Shown: positions 1 to 10,985, counted from the first letter of the stretch. The stretch is 64,000 bases of DNA from Paroedura picta (GCF_049243985.1 NC_135370.1:109860506-109924505), one strand, 5' to 3'. Numbers and translations are program-made. The notes: generated by a model not told the origin, from the letters alone.

Positions 1-1031
1 CTAGATAGAAGCCCTTCATCAGCAGAAATAAATACCCAGGCCCAAATGTCTTCTTGATCAGACCTGCGTCAGATGCCATGGGCATAATAGGCTAGGAACA
101 CAGGGAAATAAGTCCCAAATCGCATTTCTCACATATGTGTGTGCATGGCAACCCTATGCATTAATGACCTTCAGTATGTTCTGTCATTACCGGCCTTGCT
201 CAGGTCTTGCAAACTGAGGGCCGCAGCTTCTTTGACTGAGTCAATCTATCTTACTGAGCCTGTGGGCACCTTTAGAATTCTGACAGAGCAGTAAGTACAA
301 CCAAAAATGGCTGCCACGAGAGGTAGAGCCAACCACAAAATATTACAAGCAAATTTGTGCATAATTCTAACAGTACATCTTCAGCATTTTATGCAGAAGC
401 TGTTTAACAGGATGTCTTTCTATTATTCAAAAATATTTTCTTGCATACACCCAGTTTACCTTCAGTCGCACACTGGACAACCTTGTGTTGTGGCAACAGC
501 TGCTTGCCAAAGCAACATTTTTAAAGATATGCATAGCTATTGAAATGTCCTGCAGCCAATCAGAAACCCTACTGCCTGCTTTCTAAAAACATTTATCAGG
601 TGCTATGGCACCTATGGGTGCCACACTGGAGATTCCTGACCTAATATTGGGAAAAAATGACTCTTATCTGTTATATCTTTTTCTAATGGTGAAAACATCC
701 CCTATGGAAAAGGACTTTCATCTTCTGAGGAACACTTTTGAGGAACACTTATTCCATCTGAGGAAGGCCAACAGGAAGTCTTGAGAATGGAGAAAACACT
801 TCAGTGGCTATACAATGATTCAAGGCAGCCCAGAAGATAAATGTGAGGGAAGTCCCAGCTTTAGAAGAACCTTGGACTAGAACAGAATTCCTGTCATTGA
901 AGGTCTATGTACACGAGTTAGATTACCAGCAGCCTAGAATCAGATCAACATCATCTACCTCTGCGAGATTGGCTGGATTGCAACTTGTTCTTTTTGCATT
1001 GTCAGAAAAATTTAGCTCCACTTTTCTAAAT
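1..1031. other. Unassigned flank, no gene seen
   Basis: Moderately AT-rich DNA. I see no conserved coding segment, splice-framed exon or recognisable repeat. Short open frames here have no family resemblance. It may hold old, diverged repeats. Confidence 0.5.
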
Positions 1032-1612
1032 TCATAGAATCATAGAATCACAGAGTTGGAAGGGGCCATACAGGCCATCTAGTCCAACCCCCTGCTCAAC
1101 GTAGGATCAGCCCTAAGCATCCTAAAGCATCCAAGAAAAGTGTGTATCCAACCTTTGCTTGAAGACTGCCAGTGAGGGGGAGCTCACTACCTCCTTAGGC
1201 AGCCTATTCCACGGCTGAACTACTCTGACTGTGAAAATGTTTTCCTGATATCTAGCCTATATCGTTGTACTTGTAGTTTAAACCCATTACTGCGCATCCT
1301 TTCCTCTGCAGCCAACAGAAACAGCATCCTGCCCTCCTTCAAGTGACAACCTTTCAAATACTTAAAGAGGGCTATCATGTCCCCTCTCAACCTCCTTTTC
1401 TCCAGGCTGAACATTCCCAAGTCCCTCAACCTATCTTCATAGGGCTTGGTCCCTTGGCCCCAGATCATCCTCGTCGCTCTCCTATGTACCCTTTCAATTT
1501 TATCTACGTCCTTCTTGAAGTGAGGCCTCCAGAACTGCACACAGTACTCCAGGTGTGGTCTGACCAGTGCCATATACAATGGGACTATGACATCTTTGTG
1601 ATTTTGATGTGA
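1032..1612 (-). mobile_element. CR1 LINE, 5'-truncated 3' end
   Basis: On the - strand, 1220-1579 encodes the C-terminal end of a CR1 reverse-transcriptase protein, with the blocks LVRPHLEYCVQFW, RVHRRATRMIWG and LGMFSLEKRRLRGDMI. Its 3'UTR runs to 1032 and ends in the CR1-typical tandem octamer (ATTCTATG on the element strand). Most of the element is missing at the 5' side, as is usual for CR1. Next to the truncation the words gactatgacatct and tgattttgatgt occur twice (about 1593-1640), a small local duplication. Confidence 0.93.
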
Positions 1613-1739
1613 CTATGACATCTTGTGATTTTGATGTGATATACCTATGTTCTTTTCAATTTTGTAATATATAAAACTAGAAATTAAGCCTGCTGTATAG
1701 AAAATACAACAGGCGCTAGAAGGCAGTGGGTTGAGTTGC

Positions 1740-1925
1740 AAGGGGGGGTGGCGGGGGAAGTGTTGGCAGGGGTACAGAAGGGTGGCTGGCTGGGTGTTTG
1801 GGGGCGGGGAACCATTGGCAGAGCATGGGGGTGAGTTGTGAGTGGGGAAGCAGGGGGAAGAGTGTGGGGTAGAGATGGGTGGGTGGCTGGGTGTTTGGGG
1901 ACATGGAAGTGTCGGCACAGCGCGG
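1740..1925. repeat. G-rich minisatellite, about two ~95-bp units
   Basis: The motif tggctgggtgtttgggg recurs at about 1789 and 1882 with related flanks (agcatggggg against gcgcgggcatgg). This gives a period near 95 bp over roughly two diverged copies. The + strand is very G-rich. It lies between two CR1 3' ends in opposite orientation. A short GA/GGAA-rich tract follows at 1936-1985. Confidence 0.6.
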
Positions 1926-2036
1926 GCATGGCACAGAGAGAGAGAGACAGACAGAAAGGATAGAGAGAGAGAGAAAGGAAGGAAGGTAGGAAGCTAGATA
2001 GGCTAGATATCAGGGGGGGGGGAAATTTCACAGTCA

Positions 2037-2236
2037 CAGTAGTTCAGCAGTGGAATAGGCTGCCTAAGGAGGTGGTGAGCTCCCCCTCACTGGCAGTCTT
2101 CAAGCAAAGGTTGGATATACACTTGTCTTGGATGCTTTAGGATGCTTTGGGCTGATCCTGTGTTGAGCAGGGGGTTGGACTAGATGGCCTGTATGGCCCC
2201 TTCCAACTCTATGATTCTATGATTCTATTATTCTAA
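2037..2236 (+). mobile_element. CR1 LINE 3' end
   Basis: The CR1 3' terminal region in + orientation: the segment from the 'cagtggaataggctgcc' block through 'ggttggactagatggcc' to the tandem tail ctatgattctatgattctat. It is the inverse of the copy at 1032-1612, so the two form an inverted pair about 430 bp apart. Confidence 0.93.
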
Positions 2237-2520
2237 GCCAAGAGTAAAGAGGACGGGGCAGGGGGGAAGGAGGGTGGGGGAGAGTCAAAGGGCCCACTGG
2301 GCGCCCCAAAGCCTCCCCCCAGGGCCACATGACAGGTTAGGCTGGGCAGCTGCCTACCTGCCTTGTCGGCAGACAGCCGCTTAATGATGGCTGTCGGCCA
2401 AAGGCGGCCTAGGTTGGGGGGGCAGGTTGGGAGGCTCTTCATGCCTCCCAACTCATCAGTTTGGGGGCTGTACTCTCTGCTCTAGAAGTGAAGGAGAGGA
2501 GGGGTGATTTTCCCAGGAAG
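2237..2520. other. GC-rich unassigned segment with short hairpin
   Basis: Unusually GC-rich for its surroundings, with G-runs. Arms ggcagacagcc (2368-2378) and ggctgtcggcc (2389-2399) are near-complementary and could form a small stem-loop. No coding evidence. Confidence 0.4.
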
Positions 2521-3571
2521 AGAGATACATTTTTCTTGTGGTGGAGCAGACCATGTTTTTTCAGGATTGAAAAGTTAACAAGTCCAAGAAGATCATAAGA
2601 GGCAATTAAAAGCAAAAGACTTCTGAGGACAGAGACAATCCCTCCTCAGAAGAAAATAAGAAGGAAGAGGTTAGAATCTACATGGCCATTGCTAATAAGA
2701 ATGCAGGAAAAGGCTATCTCCATGTGCTGAGAACATGGTGCTGTGCCAACCCAATGGGAATACTTTGAGTGTGCAAGGGAGTGGCACAGTTTACCTCAAG
2801 CTAAAGGACACAAGTGGAAAAAATTTGGGGCTGTATTTAAAAGATGCCCTGCTTGTTCCTGAGATCCAGGATAATTTAATTAGTAAATGGTAGAGGGAGT
2901 ATAATAATGGAAAATAATTCCTGCACCATTTTGATGGCCCAGGGCCTGGTCTGGGCATTCTGGAATTGTTTGCCTAGTCTGCAGTACCCAAATAGAGTGG
3001 CCTGGAAAACCTTTTATGATTTTATTCAACTGCAGAAGAACAAAATGACACAGGTGGGTTGGTCCCAAAACAGCCTGTGTGTCGAACAAAGGATCTCATG
3101 AGACTTTATAACATTCCCATGAAGGTGGGGAAAGATGATGCTTTTTGGGCCAAACCAATAACCTGAGATCTCCACTCCCTTGCACATCCCACAGGACCAC
3201 CCCATTTTATCCTGGCCAGCTTCCTGGAAAGGTCACAAAAGGCAACTTTTCTATTATTTCCGAATCCTCTGGTAACATAAACAATGGCATGATATAAACA
3301 ATTGTCTCTGGCCTTGAGAATAGGACATATCAGCCTTGGCGATACCGTCAAGAACAAGTTTCTGGGCCTTCTGTTATGAAACAGTCTGATACACCAAGCT
3401 TCTCTTTACAGAACAATAATTAAGAAAATAGTATTTCACCCCTTACTCCATCAATTTTGTTTGAGGATTGCAACAGAAAAAATCCCATAGAGGCAGAGGG
3501 CAACTTTTTTGTGTTATAGAAAATGGAAGTCTCAAACAGAGATTCCCAAGGTAGCCAAGGGCCCTCTAGAG

Positions 3572-3708
3572 CAGGGGTAGTCAACCTGTGGTCAGCCAGA
3601 TGTTCATGGACTACAATTCCCATGAGCCCCCTGCTAGCAAATGCTGGCAGGGGCTCATGGGAATTGTAGTCAATGAACATCTGGAGGACCATAGGTTGAC
3701 TACCCCTG
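3572..3708. mobile_element. Palindromic hAT-like MITE
   Basis: A 137-bp element that is almost one inverted repeat. It begins caggggtagtcaacctgtgg and ends with the matching complement through gttgactacccctg. The central loop lies near 3,631-3,645. Flanks ctctagag (3564-3571) and atctagaa (3709-3716) agree at 6 of 8 positions, fitting an 8-bp hAT target duplication. It has no coding capacity and must have been moved in trans. Confidence 0.85.
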
Positions 3709-3785
3709 ATCTAGAAGAAAGGAGCTTTCCAAAGGCCAAGGGTGCTCTAGTGACAAGGTAAATAATTGCAGCCATGAAAAATGCC

Positions 3786-4724
3786 TGACTGATTCCGCAC
3801 AAGGAATCTGTCCCTGGACAGCTTCTGGTTGCTGGCAGGTTTTAGAGCCCTCTCTACATGACATTGTCAGGAACCCAAATTTGCCAGATTTGCCTAAAGA
3901 TGTGGGAAATTGCCAAAACTTGATATCTCACTTCACATCAGGGATCAATCAGGAGCAAGCCTGTGTGCAGGGAGAAAGACACCATAGTCCCTGCAGCATT
4001 TTCCCCACCCTCACACCTGCCCTCACCTCTCCATTTCCTGCTCAGATAATTTTTTAAAAAATGCACTGTCTGCATTTTTGCGGGACCACAAAGCTACTAT
4101 GCATAAGTTAAACTAAACATTTTCCTAAAGTATCCATGGTCTTTTGGGGATCAGGCAGGCAAAACACAGTCCTGTTTGTGTTTTCTGGCGGAAATGAATG
4201 AACGGGGAAGGGGGGGGGAGTTCATGATGAAGTAGCTCTTTCCTGATCAGCTAGGCACCTGTGCCCTTTGTTTTTAAGCCTACTGTTTACATAAAATCAC
4301 TCTTTGGGGTCTGATTACCATGTCCAGCCTCTCAGAACTCTACCCAAACATAAATAGAGTCTGAAACACCACAAATCCAAAAAAGAGAGGGAGAGTGCTT
4401 TATTGTTGTGGTGTTACTGCATTAGCAATGCAGAAGTGCACTTAGAATAAATAATTACAGGGCTCGGAGGGTGGATGTTTGAGTCCCTGGGACAAACACT
4501 GTGCTTTGATTGGTGGCTTGCTATGATTGACAAGCTGAGGAGCAGGGGAAGAAGTTTGACTTGTTTTCCCTTGCTGCCTCGTTGGGAGGCAAAATGCTGT
4601 GATGAGGCAGAGGGAAAACACAGGAGGGGTCTCCTGTGAGGAGGCTTTCAAACACACAGCTTACAACTGCGCATTTGCAAGCAAGAGGCAGCGAGAGTTT
4701 TGTACTTCCATGTGGAATCAGTCA
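3786..4724 (-). mobile_element. Non-autonomous DNA transposon, ~0.94 kb (copy A)
   Basis: Its ends are tgactgattccgcaca (3786) and tgtggaatcagtca (to 4724), which form TIRs. Read on the - strand, the interior aligns block by block with the split element at 22,175-26,075: the cacttctgcattgct block, the 'cttaaaaacaaag' block, and the block with ggaaatggagagg. So these are two copies of one family. It sits inside the copia fossil and is therefore younger. No transposase is visible. A clear target duplication was not found and the superfamily is unknown. Confidence 0.72.
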
Positions 4725-5435
4725 CGGTATAGAAGGCATGCTGCTCTAGCACACTGGTCATATGACTCTGTGAAGAGGCTTCTGAAGGACTGTGATGTGC
4801 CAGTTATTGAATGTGAGGCTAGCAGCAGGAAAGATGAGATCTGTGAAATGGCACAGGGAACTGCACTAATTATTTGTGAAAACCACACTCCTAAGGACAT
4901 AGTGATGGATGTGGTCCTCTCAGATCTCACGGGGCCCCTAGAAGCTGGCAGGAGTGGGCACCATTATGTGATGTCTTCTATAGATGCAGCCAGCAGATTT
5001 GCTAAGGGGTACTTCCTAAAAACCAAAGATGAAACTCTGGTGAAGTTTAAGGTCTACCTGGCCTATGTAAAGAACAAGTTTTCTTGCTCAATAAGGACTC
5101 CTTTCACAAATAAAGGGACAAAATATTGCAATGAACAATTTAAGAGGTTTTTGGATCAAGAGGGCATTGACCATAACAGATCTGTAGCTTATAGTCCATA
5201 CAGCAAAATGGACTAGCAGAGAAATTCATTTGGACTCTCCAAGAAGCTAGTAGGTGCCTGCTGAAGCAAGTCAATCTGCTTAACCCTTGCTAGACTGAAG
5301 CCATGAATACAGCTGCCTACTTGCATAACAGGGCCTAATTCAGGCAGATGCAAAAGGCTCCATTTGAGTCAGGCATAGGAAAAGGCCAGGACTGAGACAC
5401 TTGAAGACCTTTGGTGCCAGAGAATTTGTCCACAT

Positions 5436-6830
5436 ATTTATATACCACCCTCCCTTGAGGCTCAGGGCGGTTTACACAGAAATGAAAAATGCTCTCCAAG
5501 AACTTGGCAGAATATTGAGAACCTCTGTTGCCAATCACTTTATTGGGAAAGGAATGTTGCACAAATAGCTCTGCTGACTTTGTGGGTATGCACGGGATAA
5601 AATGCACCTGGTTTGAAACATGTCTATCACAACCCAGATCACTGTCTTTCTCTTGCTGGGAGGCAGGTTTGTGATGAAGTTCCTTGAGATCACTGACCAG
5701 GGTGATTAGGCATCTCTAAAGGCTGCAGGAGACCAGCAACTTTCCTGCCTCCCTCTTGGCCATGATGCAGACAGTACAACCCTGAACATATGCTCCCACA
5801 TTGTTATTAAGTTGTGGCCACTAAAATGGCCTGCGAACAAGATAGTAAGTTTCCAGAATCCCAAACTGACCTGTAGCCTTGTTATCATGGCACGTTTGGA
5901 GGACTCATTTACAGATGCAGGACATTCTGGGACTCTGGTCAAGCATGTCATGGCACGAGCCAGGAGCTATCTGACAATGAGCACCCTTGAGACACCTTGG
6001 ATGGTAAATGTAGTGTTTAGCTTGAGTTGGTTGCTCATTGCTTAAGCAGATGTTGAAACTGGGGTCTTAAGCATTCTATTGTGTACCATGGTAAACTTCT
6101 TCATAACAGGCAAACTCAGAACTTTGGCAAAAACTCAGTAGTTTATTTCAGAAGAGAATCAACAGCATCACAGCATCGCAGGACTCCTGCAATGCTTAAG
6201 TCAAAAGCAATAGGGATCAAAAGTCAAAAGCAATAGGGATCAATAGAGGAAAATTCCCCCACATACCTATACACAATCCAGGTTCACACAGAATTAGTCT
6301 TTCTAGAGGACCATCTGGTCATGAGTATGAGAACAGAAAAGCAGGGAAAGGGATGTGTGAGAGGAGCAATTCTCTGTGGAGAGTTCTGAGACTCTGATCA
6401 AGCAAGTCATGGCAGGAGATGAGGGCTACCTGATATGGGATGAGAATGTAGAGGCTGAAAGAAAGAGAGAGGTGTGTGTTGGAAAGGCCTTTACAGCTTT
6501 GGCAGCTTCCACATGATGTGATCTACTTTCCTTATGTCATGTGTGATTGCCATTCATTGCCATTTTACTTCAGATTAATTATATATGATTGCATCTTAAA
6601 TTTTGGTAAAAGATGATCCGGCCTTTCCTATTAACACAATTGCAGTAGGGGAAATGGGAAAGAACTGTGCTAGAGGGACCAATGGTTTACTAGTTTTCAT
6701 CATTCTGAAGTTTCTTTCTCTAATCAAACCCATTTGGCTTTGTTTCTTTAACCAAGCCTATGGCTGCACATTTTTGCAATGTTACTGACTCAGAGGAAGT
6801 TACCACAGGCATATTTATTTATTTGTGTGT
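5436..6830. other. Unassigned repeat-like region
   Basis: Position 5440-5500 looks like a short SINE or LINE tail fragment (- strand; 'ataccaccctcccttgaggctc'). Two diverged copies of a module with gactctggtcaagcatgtcatgg (5933) and gactctgatcaagcaagtc (6391) lie about 460 bp apart, and agtcaaaagcaatagggatca is tandemly doubled near 6,200-6,245. This could be more of the copia element or another repeat. No host exon is seen. A (TG)n run lies at 6828-6841. Confidence 0.35.
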
Positions 6831-6841
6831 GTGTGTGTGTA

Positions 6842-7018
6842 AAGTGCCATCAAGTCACAGCCAGTTTATGGCAACCCTGTAGGATTCTAGAAGTAGTTTG
6901 CCTTCCTCGGCATAGCTGCCCTGGAATGCCTTGGTGATCTCCCATCCAAATGCTAACTAGCATCGATCCCACTTAGCTTCCAAGATCTGGCTAGTCTGGG
7001 CCTGCTATATCAAGGCTT
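6842..7018 (-). mobile_element. 5S rRNA-derived SINE
   Basis: On the - strand the part from about 7,010 to 6,940 reads like the internal region of 5S rRNA: a 'ccaagatctt...gaagctaagt' stretch followed by ttagcatttggatgggaga. That region contains the 5S gene's internal RNA polymerase III promoter. The remaining body ends with gccataaactggctgtgact, a tail shared with the second copy at 58,183-58,385. No full 5S gene is present. Confidence 0.8.
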
Positions 7019-7085
7019 ATTTATTTACCATTTCTAAATACTAAACACCAATGCACTTCAGACAAAGAATAAATAAAAGGGAAGG

Positions 7086-7325
7086 AATCGTAGAATCATA
7101 GAAACAGAGTTGGAAGGGACCATACAGGCTATCTAGTCCAACCCCCTGCTCAACGCAGGATCAGCCCAAAGCATCCTAAAGCATCCAAGAAAAGTGTGTA
7201 TCCAACCTTTGCTTGAAGACTGCCAGTGAGGGGGAGCTCACCACCTCCTTAGGCAGCCTATTCCACTGCTGATCTACTCTGACTGTGAAAACTTTTTCAT
7301 GATATCTAGCCTATATCTAGTCTAG
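7086..7325 (-). mobile_element. CR1 LINE 3' end fragment
   Basis: The 3' terminal CR1 region on the - strand: tail octamers at 7088-7110, then the tctagtccaaccccctgctc block and the conserved gggggagctcaccacctcct block. It is truncated before the coding region. Confidence 0.9.
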
Positions 7326-7419
7326 GAGTTAGAATCTCTCTTATCCTAAACTGTTCATTTCCCTTAAATGCATTATATGCAGTTTGAGAGGCCTCACCCC
7401 CTACCATGTCCTCTCAGAT

Positions 7420-7830
7420 TTGATGGTGATGTTGGGATGACTCCTTGCATAAACCCTGCAGATCCATTAGGCTCTGTGGTGTTGCCACAATGGCATGGAT
7501 CCATGAATGTTGTGGTGTAAGCTTTGGCCACAGACATGGTGTGTGATTCAGTGGTTAATGTGGCATCACCCAATGAAAAAACCCTGGGAATCCATCAGAA
7601 TCTGGGCACTGGAATCATGATTTTGTTCCATGGGGTTGCCACAAAGACATGGATCCGTGATTTCTGTGATGCACAATGTGGCTATTAACATTATAGGTGA
7701 TCTGATGGTGAGTTTGGGATGATTTAGCACAAAAATCAGGAGGACCCATGCAGATCCAAATATTTCAACTGTTTTTGCACCATTGTGGCCCCACAATGCT
7801 GTGGATGCATGATTCTTGTTGCATTGCCTT
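7420..7830. repeat. Degenerate tandem repeat, ~150-bp period, three units
   Basis: Three diverged units share the core gccacaatggcatggatcc: at about 7483, 7630 (gccacaaagacatggatcc) and 7786 (cccacaatgctgtggatgc). Each core is followed by a 'atga-ttcttgttg-ca'-like text and preceded by an aaaccctg/aaatcagg and 'gatcca' block. Spacings of 147 and 156 bp show an old local tandem array. No coding constraint is evident. Confidence 0.65.
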
Positions 7831-8869
7831 GAGACTAAGGCACAGTCTACAGTATGATGGTGGTTTTATTTCATCTCATTGTAAAAATCATATGAATTCA
7901 CAAAGATACATTTAAAATAATCTAGATCCAACTTTTATCTACTCCCTATTTGTTTTATTCCCTTGTGCATGGCCTTGGGAAGGAAGGAAGCAGGGGCCTA
8001 TGCCTCCAAGATGGAGGTCCTATGGCTGGGAAGGAAAGGGGCAGGCCAGGAATCACAGCTTCCTGATCTGGCCGGGGTGCAGTTTAACATCTCACCCTGC
8101 ACCAGGAATCTGGGGGTGGTTCTGGATGAAATTGCTCCTCTCTTTTGTGTCTCAAAAATATATTTTTTAAAAAATCAAAGTTTGCTTTAAAAAAATCCAA
8201 AGTGAAGTTGGCAGATGGGGGGGGGGCTTCATTGCTCACTTTCCTCCACTTTCCAAAGCGGAAAGCTGGGGAACCAGCCTGGGTCTAGGGCCCATTCTGC
8301 ACACCTTAGATAATGCACTTTCAATGTGCTTTTGCAGCTGCATTTTTCTGTGTGGAACAGGATACTCTGCTTTTAAAGTGCATTGAAAGTGCAATACCCA
8401 ATGTGTGCATAATTCCTCTAGGCTTGAGCTGACCTCTGCTCATCAGATTCCTGTTGGATCCCAAGGTAAGCACTGCTGCTCAGCTGCTCAGGAAAATTGG
8501 CTGGAATTCTTTGCTGGCACCACAGCTGTTCTCAGTGGCCAAATCTCACGTAGGCAGGTTAGCAGAGCAGCCTGGGCTCTCTCCTGTAGCACACGCAGGA
8601 TCCTCTCCTTTTAACTCGGCTTAAGCCCCAAACGAGAGGGGAGAACGGCAAAAGAGGCAAGCGACGGTTCAGAAATGAATTTGAAGATAAGGACATTAAA
8701 ATGAATGGCAGAAAGTACAAAAACCCCGAGCATAGGTCAAGCGGCATTCGTCACAGGTTTTAGAGGGAGAGGTCCTTTCCCTGAAACCACCAGTGCATCT
8801 GAAAAAACGCTTCCAAAGGAACCGCTGGAAAATCGGTTCCCTTTCGTCTGATTTCTTGGTTCCTTAGGC
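7831..8869. other. Unassigned intergenic DNA with one MITE
   Basis: Apart from the small MITE at 8291-8416, I recognise nothing. 8,000-8,130 resembles transcribed repeat text but no family could be named. Confidence 0.4.
8291..8416. mobile_element. Short MITE, 126 bp
   Basis: Ends cccattctgcacac and gtgtgcataattcc are imperfect TIRs. Inside, gcactttcaatgtgctttt pairs with aaagtgcattgaaagtgc, giving a long hairpin. TCTAGG occurs immediately at both flanks (8284-8289 and 8417-8422), a possible target duplication. The TIR resembles that of the CpG-rich element at 47,525-47,854 (cccattatgcacgg). Confidence 0.65.
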
Positions 8870-10620
8870 TGTGCCTTCCCCTTTTGAACAGTTGCCCTGG
8901 TCCCTTTTGCCTTGGTGCTTAAGGATCTCTTTCGGAGGGCCCCAAAACAGAGCCGGGGAAAGGGGTCCACGTGTGCGCCTCAGCGTGGGGCTGACCCAGC
9001 CGAGAGGCAAAGAAAAGGAGCCTCTCCTAAGAGAACCGAGCCGGTCAGACCAACCCGCCGCCCCCGCCCGCTTCCTGCCACGGCCCCGACAAGACGTCTG
9101 CCTTTGGTCCTTTTCTCCGACTCTCCTTCCAGCCCGTGTCACTGAATGCCGTCGAAAGGAAACTGCCTTGCAACCGGATCTTGGACATGTCGTTTTCTCG
9201 GCCATCAGTGCCACGGTGTTCAGCGGGTTTTCTCCAAAGGCCGTGCTATTCCTGGCGCGTGCTAGTTTTGGCCGCCATCTGGCCCAGCAGAAGACGGGAC
9301 TTTTCTATGCGTGTCCCCATATACAGGCATCCCCTGTGGCCCCCTGACCAGAGCCATGGCTCCGAAGTCCTGGGACTGCTCTGGAACGAGAGCCCCCGCT
9401 GCCCCCTGCCATTGGCCCGAAAGTGACCGCGGTCTTTCCCTCGCATTCCAGGCGACGGGAATCGCCACCCCAGCCAAGGAAATGGGGCGCCTTCCGAATC
9501 AGAACCACAGAGCCAGTGAGAGTCCGGAAGGAGCTCAGTGGCAGGCTTAGGGCGGAAGGACCCGACTTCCACCCTGAGCCTTGGGTCTTCGCTCGCTGCC
9601 GCCCGGGATGCTCCGGGTCTCGCCCCCTGGCGCCTTCCGTGCCACAGGCCGCGAGCGGGGGCGGCATTTGCGCGGCTCTCCTGAGCGCCAGCACCGGGCC
9701 CGTCCCCGCTCCGGCCGCAGCGCCGTGAGGAGCGAAGCCCTGCTGAGCCCCGCGGACGGGGCCGCCTGCTCCCCGGAGGGAGACACACCGCGCCCCGGAG
9801 GCCCAGAGCGAGGCCGGGCCTGGCGGGAAGGGCCGAGCAGGCGGCACCCGAGGGGAAGCGGCCGCTGCCTGTCCCGAGCGGCCTCTTGGGCGCCGGCGGC
9901 AGAGCCCAGCCGACCAGCAGGACGGCCAAGGAGGGCCGGCGGCCCAAGGCCAAGGCCAAGCGTGCCCGGCGGGGACGGCACGGGACGGGAGGCTGCGCTA
10001 GCCTCGCCTCGGGCCGCTCTTGGGGGCCAGGCGGCGGCGGCCCTTGGGCCCAGGGCCTGGGCTGCTTTGCTTCACCAAGCCGATTCCGTGGGAAGGCGAC
10101 TGTCTCCAAGGGCCGCCCCGGCTGCCTGGCCGGCCGGCCGGTGCGTGCATGTGCGCTGGCGTGTCTGCGTGGGTCGGTCGGCCTGGCCGGCTCAGGGCTG
10201 GAGGGAGAATGGCCGCGGCCCTTCCTCTCGGCCGCCGCCTCTTTTTGGGGTGGAGGGAGAGGGGGGTCTTGAATGGTTAAGGCATCGACATGGAGATCAG
10301 GGGGACACGCCCGCGCACAAAAAGGCCGCACTAAATAAAATAAAAAAGCCATCGCGAGAAAGAAAGCTGGTTAATAAGATTTTGGGGAGGGAGAACGCTT
10401 TGTGTGCCCCAAGTCAGAAAAGCGGGCGGCGGGCGGGCGGGCGGGCGGGCGGGGAGGGGGTCGGATGAGAGGACGGCGAGAACAGCTGAAGCTGACAGCC
10501 CGTTCATGCTTAATAGGATCACGGCTGCCCGCCTCGGGCTGCACGCTTCTGCCGGCGAAAGGCTCGGCACGAAAGGCCCTGGATGGGGCGGGGCGGGGGA
10601 CGCTCTCGCGCACATCTGCT
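8870..10620. promoter_or_regulatory. CpG-rich island, distal to DBX1
   Basis: About 1.75 kb of very GC-rich, CpG-dense DNA begins abruptly near 8,870. Long open frames on both strands here (for example 9246-10352 on the - strand) reflect a lack of stop codons in GC-rich DNA and have low-complexity Arg/Pro/Gly/Ala composition, so I do not call them genes. It ends in a (GGGC)n tract at 10,427-10,455 and an A-rich patch at 10,315-10,345. An upstream promoter, a noncoding transcript start or a DBX1 enhancer are all possible. Placement 2-3.7 kb upstream of DBX1 favours a regulatory role. Confidence 0.6.
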
Positions 10621-10637
10621 CGCTTCTGCAGCAGCAG

Positions 10638-10700
10638 GAAGAAGAAGAAGAAGAAGAAGAAGAAGAAGAAGAAGAAGAAGAAGAAGAAGAAGAAGAAGAG
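10638..10700 (+). repeat. (GAA)n microsatellite
   Basis: About 21 uninterrupted GAA triplets on the + strand, 1.9 kb upstream of the DBX1 start codon. It is the first of three purine tracts before the promoter. In other frames it yields poly-Glu, poly-Lys or poly-Arg, so open frames through it are spurious. Confidence 0.98.
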
Positions 10701-10936
10701 ATCTCTTGGGCACCCTCCTCTTCCCGCTTCCAGGCAGAGAGACCCCCCCCCCCCAAGAAAAGGCGGCGGCGGGTGGGGATGTGCATGTTTTGCTCCGCTT
10801 GGAGAGCTAAGGGGAAACGGTGCTCACGGGAACTCTCCCAAAGGGCCAGTGGATCCCTCGCAAAGCAAGAGTCGGGGTGGCGAAAGGCGAGCGGGAGTCA
10901 TGTGCGGGGGACATTCCTCATTGGAGAGCCTCAGAG

Positions 10937-10945
<9 letters not shown>

Positions 10946-10984
<39 letters not shown>
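10946..10984 (+). repeat. (GA)n microsatellite
   Basis: About 19 GA dinucleotides preceded by a short CA run. The strand is all purine, upstream of DBX1. Confidence 0.98.

Positions 10985-10985
<1 letters not shown>

Larger units (their letters stand above)
2530..5435 (+). mobile_element. Ty1/copia-type LTR-retrotransposon fossil (broken)
   Basis: An old, non-functional internal piece of a Ty1/copia (Pseudoviridae-like) element. Around 2,690-2,885 the translation resembles the segment after the copia protease, including DALLVPEIQDNLIS. Around 4,727-5,435 it resembles the pre-integrase and integrase core: WSYDSVKRLLKDC, then VVLSDLTGPLEAG, then FLKTKDETLVKFK, with further integrase-like text to about 5,430. 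Younger elements have inserted into it: a hAT-like MITE at 3572-3708 and a longer DNA element at 3786-4724. I found no clear LTR. Multiple breaks; it looks old. Confidence 0.8.

Noticed and set aside
4599-5216. 205-codon frame that looks like an N-terminal extension of an integrase-like protein
   Set aside because: The first part is translated from the younger DNA transposon (complement of copy A) and the rest from the copia fossil. The frame is a chance junction.
6940-7015. Possible 5S rRNA gene
   Set aside because: Only an internal part of 5S is present, diverged and fused to a SINE body.
8871-9347. Possible upstream exon of DBX1 or another gene in the CpG block
   Set aside because: No conserved protein words and no splice-consistent link to DBX1. 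Kept only as a CpG island.
9246-10352. 368-codon open frame on the - strand in the CpG island
   Set aside because: GC-rich DNA lacks stop codons. Several overlapping frames on both strands are open too, composition is Pro/Arg/Gly/Ala-rich, and no domain is visible.
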